Positions 6,203 to 7,878 of a stretch of DNA of 7,878 bases are shown here, piece after piece. The notes under the pieces were generated by a model. It did not search any database and was not told the origin of the DNA. It was given only the letters and a program-made list of their open reading frames with translations. The translations under genes were made by a program, and so were the position numbers. The stretch is from Caryophanales bacterium UBA6448 (GTDB taxonomy: Bacteria > Bacillota_I > Bacilli_A > RF39 > UBA660), in the NCBI GenBank assembly GCA_002439555.1, contig DJOC01000071.1:1-7878 (forward strand), in the 5' to 3' direction. The first letter of the stretch is position 1. Every line of letters begins with the position of its first letter.

Positions 6203-6596
6203 GTATGTATTAAAAATTAATAAAACAAATAAAGAAATTTTAGAATATATGAAAGGTAATGGATATACTTTTAATCCTAAAAATGATATTGTTAAATCAT
6301 TTACTGTTTATGATGCTGATGCTCTTAGTAAAATAATTTTAAATAAATTTACTAAAGAATATAAAAGAGTTTTTGCTTTACTAGCATTACTAAGTGATGA
6401 ATCATCAGACGGTGATTTCTTTGCCGTTTTAGGAGAAACTCAAAAACTAAGACAAACATTAATGTATGAATATAAAAAGTATTTAAAAAAAAGTGCTTAT
6501 GAAAAGTTTTTAAATGCTCTAATTAGATATGAAAAGTTTTTAAATCAAAGTGTTATTTATCATCAACTTAATAAAGAAAGTGAGTTAAAAAGATAA
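6195..6596 (+). CDS. Unrecognised small helical protein following trmD
   Basis: The 133-residue product is not one I recognise. I chose the ATG at 6195 over the in-frame ATG at 6189. GGAG at 6184-6187 is seven bases before 6195, normal spacing, but only one base before 6189. The protein is soluble, has no signal or membrane span and no cysteine, and is largely helical. A mixed N-terminal part (1-60) is followed by a segment rich in Lys/Tyr/Leu. YEKFLN occurs twice (residues 102-107 and 112-117), encoded by an exact 18-base repeat. It overlaps the trmD stop by eight bases and its own TAA overlaps the next ATG (TAATG). Such packing suggests a genuine, co-translated gene. No function can be assigned. 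Confidence 0.75.
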   Translation: MSEYVLKINKTNKEILEYMKGNGYTFNPKNDIVKSFTVYDADALSKIILNKFTKEYKRVFALLALLSDESSDGDFFAVLGETQKLRQTLMYEYKKYLKKSAYEKFLNALIRYEKFLNQSVIYHQLNKESELKR

Positions 6597-6934
6597 TGAA
6601 TTCAAAATATGAAAAAAGTAAAAGTTATAATGAACCAGATGAGGTAATGCTTCTTACAGATGATGAATTTGAAAGTGCTTATGATACTCCTATAGAAACA
6701 AGTTTATTTGCTTTAGAGGATGAGATTAATGATTTAATTTATCGAAAAGAGGAACTTGAAAGTGATATAAAAAATATGCAATTTATTTTAAATAATGAAA
6801 CTATGGATTTTTATAGAGCAAATGAACTTTTTGATGAAATTAAATTTAATCAAATTGAAATACTTAGAATTGAGGAAAGAATAGCTAAATTAAAATCTAG
6901 GTATGATAAAATTATTACTTCTTATCAAAGGTAG
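6596..6934 (+). CDS. Unrecognised small acidic coiled-coil protein, last gene of the cluster
   Basis: The 112-residue product is unrecognised. An acidic, probably disordered N-terminus (1-35, with MLLTDDEFESAYDTP) leads into a long helical, heptad-like region (about 36-106: ALEDEINDLIYRKEELESDI, then EIKFNQIEILRIEERIAKLK) that probably forms a coiled-coil hairpin. It has no cysteine, membrane span or signal peptide. The start shares a base with the previous stop (TAATG) and has no clear ribosome binding site, so it likely depends on coupling. The TAG stop (6932-6934) lies inside the stem of the operon terminator. Small size, acidity and pairing with the preceding basic-helical protein raise the possibility of a two-protein complex; this is inference only. 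Confidence 0.75.
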   Translation: MNSKYEKSKSYNEPDEVMLLTDDEFESAYDTPIETSLFALEDEINDLIYRKEELESDIKNMQFILNNETMDFYRANELFDEIKFNQIEILRIEERIAKLKSRYDKIITSYQR

Positions 6935-6952
6935 CAAAAATGCTACTTTTTT
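6927..6952 (+). terminator. Strong Rho-independent terminator of the gene cluster
   Basis: GTAGCA (6931-6936) pairs with TGCTAC (6941-6946) around an AAAA loop. The stem can extend by a G-U and three A-T pairs to 6927/6950. The T-tract is 6947-6952. The last codon and stop of the preceding gene are within the stem. Confidence 0.9.
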
Positions 6953-6980
6953 AGGTTAAAAATCATATAATTTTTACTAT

Positions 6981-7000
6981 TGTCTATGTTAGACCATATT
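6981..7000 (+). repeat. Left terminal inverted repeat of the IS derivative
   Basis: TGTCTATGTTAGACCATATT matches the reverse complement of 7541-7560 at 19 of 20 positions; the single difference is C versus A at base 14 of the repeat. The stop codon that ends the transposase frame (6999-7001) lies at its inner edge. Confidence 0.9.
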
Positions 7001-7541
7001 AGTTATTATACCAATACTCCATATATAAATATGGGGTGTTTTTATAGTCTCTGATAGTTGTTGAATATGGGTTATTCATTAAGCTATTCATTAATATTTC
7101 ATTTTTATTTTCACTTCTTTTATAATTTTCAATCCAACTAAACTATGGTAAATAATTATCTAATCTTCTAGTTGCCACTCTATGTAATTTTTTTATAAAT
7201 TCTTTGAATCTACTATTCATTGAATTTACATTAGCTAAATTTTTATATGCTTTTGTTTCCAATATATTTTGTAATGATGTATTAGTTAATTGTCCTCTTC
7301 CAGCTATTTCTAAAAATACATTATTTGTATCATTTATTCCTGTTACTATACAACCTTTTTCATTATTGACACCTATATATTTAGACCCATTTCTTTTTTT
7401 CTTTTCTAGGCATGACAAAATTTTCACTTTTAAAGTTTCATTTAACTGCCCTTTATTATTTTTGTTTACTATAAATTGAGTATCATTTTGTTTTATACAT
7501 TCCAGTATTCTATGTCTCATAAAATATGATGTTGTTAAACA
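6999..7541 (-). pseudogene. IS1595-family transposase remnant (nonsense mutation plus deletions)
   Basis: Reading leftward, LTTSYFMRHRILECI matches the conserved 'slktafymRHkIL' segment of IS1595/ISXO2 transposases. It is followed by an AGRGQLT segment, VNSMNSRFKEF, VATRRLDNYLP, and after an in-frame TAG (7143-7145), FSWIENYK and a terminal STTIRDYKNTPYLYMEYW. The TAG replaces the tryptophan expected in 'NYL.WF', most simply TGG to TAG. The N-terminal zinc-binding part is missing. The region expected to hold the second catalytic Asp (a 'DGHxSY'-type motif) is shortened to KAYKNLA joined to NVNS. The first catalytic 'DET' reads NET. A 125-codon open stretch from the ATG at 7520 remains but has no ribosome binding site. 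It is therefore inactive as a transposase. Residue assignments rest on family knowledge, not an alignment run here. Confidence 0.88.
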
Positions 7542-7560
7542 ATATGTTCTAACATAGACA
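7541..7560 (-). repeat. Right terminal inverted repeat of the IS derivative
   Basis: On the minus strand this reads TGTCTATGTTAGAACATATT, the partner of 6981-7000. Recognisable transposase coding sequence begins immediately inside it, showing that the normal N-terminal coding region has been lost. Confidence 0.9.
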
Positions 7561-7567
7561 TTTTATA

Positions 7568-7596
7568 TTGCAAAGCAAATTAAGTTTAGGTATACT
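7568..7596 (+). promoter_or_regulatory. Promoter of the prepilin gene, adjoining the IS right end
   Basis: TTGCAA (7568-7573), a 17-base spacer and TATACT (7591-7596) form a good sigma-A-type promoter. Transcription would start near 7603, giving a leader of about 13 bases that contains AGGTGG (7606-7611), four bases before the ATG. The -35 box begins eight bases from the IS boundary. Confidence 0.65.
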
Positions 7597-7615
7597 TATT
7601 ATAGTAGGTGGGAGT

Positions 7616-7878
7616 ATGAAAAATAAAAAAGGATTTACAATCGTAGAGCTTCTTAGCGTAATAGTTATTTTAGGGATAGTTATTACAATAGGAATATTTT
7701 CCGTTAGTTCAATAAGAAATACAATATTAGATAAACAATATAAAAATGTTAAAAAAGAAATAGAACTTGCTGCAGAAAAATATTATAGTGATACAGAAAG
7801 TGGTGAAGTTTTTGTAGATACTCTTGTAAAAGAGGGTTATCTAAAAGCGGATAATAAATCAATGATTATCTCAGATCC
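7616..7878 (+). CDS. Type IV prepilin/pseudopilin-like protein, 3' end outside window
   Basis: Eighty-seven codons are visible and the frame is still open at the window end. The N-terminus is a classic class III prepilin signal. A short basic leader MKNKKG is cleaved after G6 by a prepilin peptidase, F7 becomes the mature first residue, and the conserved E11 sits at mature position +5. These precede a hydrophobic helix, FTIVELLSVIVILGIVITI (7-25). The continuation with helix LDKQYKNVKKEIELAAEKYY (38-57) and VDTLVKEGYLK (67-77) resembles ComGC-like or type II secretion-like minor pilins of Firmicutes. It would be assembled into a pilus or pseudopilus spanning the envelope. Given comEA/comEC in the window, a competence pilus role is plausible but not shown; several such genes often exist per genome. 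AGGTGG upstream supports the start. Confidence 0.85.
   Translation, partial: MKNKKGFTIVELLSVIVILGIVITIGIFSVSSIRNTILDKQYKNVKKEIELAAEKYYSDTESGEVFVDTLVKEGYLKADNKSMIISD

Larger units (their letters stand above)
6981..7560 (-). mobile_element. 580-bp deletion derivative of an IS1595-like insertion sequence
   Basis: Inverted repeats of 20 bases (19 of 20 matching) bound a segment whose only content is a degenerate minus-strand transposase remnant of the IS1595 (ISXO2-like DDE) family. An intact relative would be roughly 1 kb, so this is an internally deleted, non-autonomous copy, MITE-like in structure. The flanking octamers TTTACTAT (6973-6980) and TTTTATAT (7561-7568) agree at six of eight positions. 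That is compatible with a decayed 8-bp target duplication, the size usual for this family, but not proof of it. The element sits neatly between a terminator and a promoter, so no gene is broken. Confidence 0.85.

Noticed and set aside
6966..6971. Perfect TATAAT on the left flank of the IS derivative as a pilin promoter
   Set aside because: No acceptable -35 lies 16-18 bases upstream (the sequence there is the terminator stem), and a better promoter lies at 7568-7596.
7204..7479. Plus-strand open frame of 91 codons within the IS derivative
   Set aside because: It is antisense to the transposase remnant, has no ribosome binding site and no recognisable motif.
7143..7520. A 125-codon minus-strand open frame that could be read as an intact small gene
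   Set aside because: It is the middle of a transposase remnant: homologous sequence continues on both sides, the stop replaces a conserved tryptophan, there is no ribosome binding site, and the active-site region is deleted.

Overview
This is a very AT-rich window from a low-GC bacterium, most likely an uncultured Bacilli/Mycoplasmatota-type lineage (inference). The evidence is lysine-, asparagine- and isoleucine-rich proteins, Firmicutes-style AGGAGG ribosome binding sites, and a Gram-positive-type comEA-comEC pair. The standard code (table 11) applies rather than the Mycoplasma code. The conserved tryptophans I could check in the metallopeptidase, both RNA methyltransferases and the transposase remnant are TGG, and TGA ends five genes exactly where the next gene begins.

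Layout. Positions 1-297 hold the 3' end of a gene resembling the Rpn (PD-(D/E)XK nuclease/putative transposase) family. A 180-bp gap (298-477) carries repeated TTTACA elements, a promoter interlocked with a weak terminator, and a duplicated Shine-Dalgarno sequence. From 478 to 6934 there are nine tightly packed genes on the plus strand: comEA, comEC, a YgjP-like metallopeptidase, a TrmH/SpoU RNA methyltransferase, an unrecognised single-span membrane protein, rimM, trmD, and two unrecognised small proteins. Many genes overlap by 1-11 bases, which suggests translational coupling. An internal promoter lies just before the metallopeptidase gene, so the cluster probably has at least two transcription units. 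A strong terminator at 6927-6952 ends it.

Positions 6981-7560 are a 580-bp deletion derivative of an IS1595-like insertion sequence. It has near-perfect 20-bp terminal inverted repeats and a dead minus-strand transposase remnant. Immediately beyond its right end is a promoter and the start of a type IV prepilin-like gene (7616 onward) that runs off the window.

How the genes work together. ComEA (DNA receptor) and ComEC (membrane DNA channel with a metallo-beta-lactamase-like domain) form the DNA-uptake core. The prepilin could belong to the same competence pseudopilus or to another type IV pilus/type II secretion-like system. RimM, TrmD and the TrmH-family enzyme serve ribosome assembly and RNA methylation and share the transcriptional direction of the competence genes. 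I see no RNA gene, no CRISPR array and no clear new defence system. The least conventional signals are the possible leaderless start at 3230, the repeat-rich comEA leader, the IS derivative abutting the pilin promoter, and three unassigned proteins.
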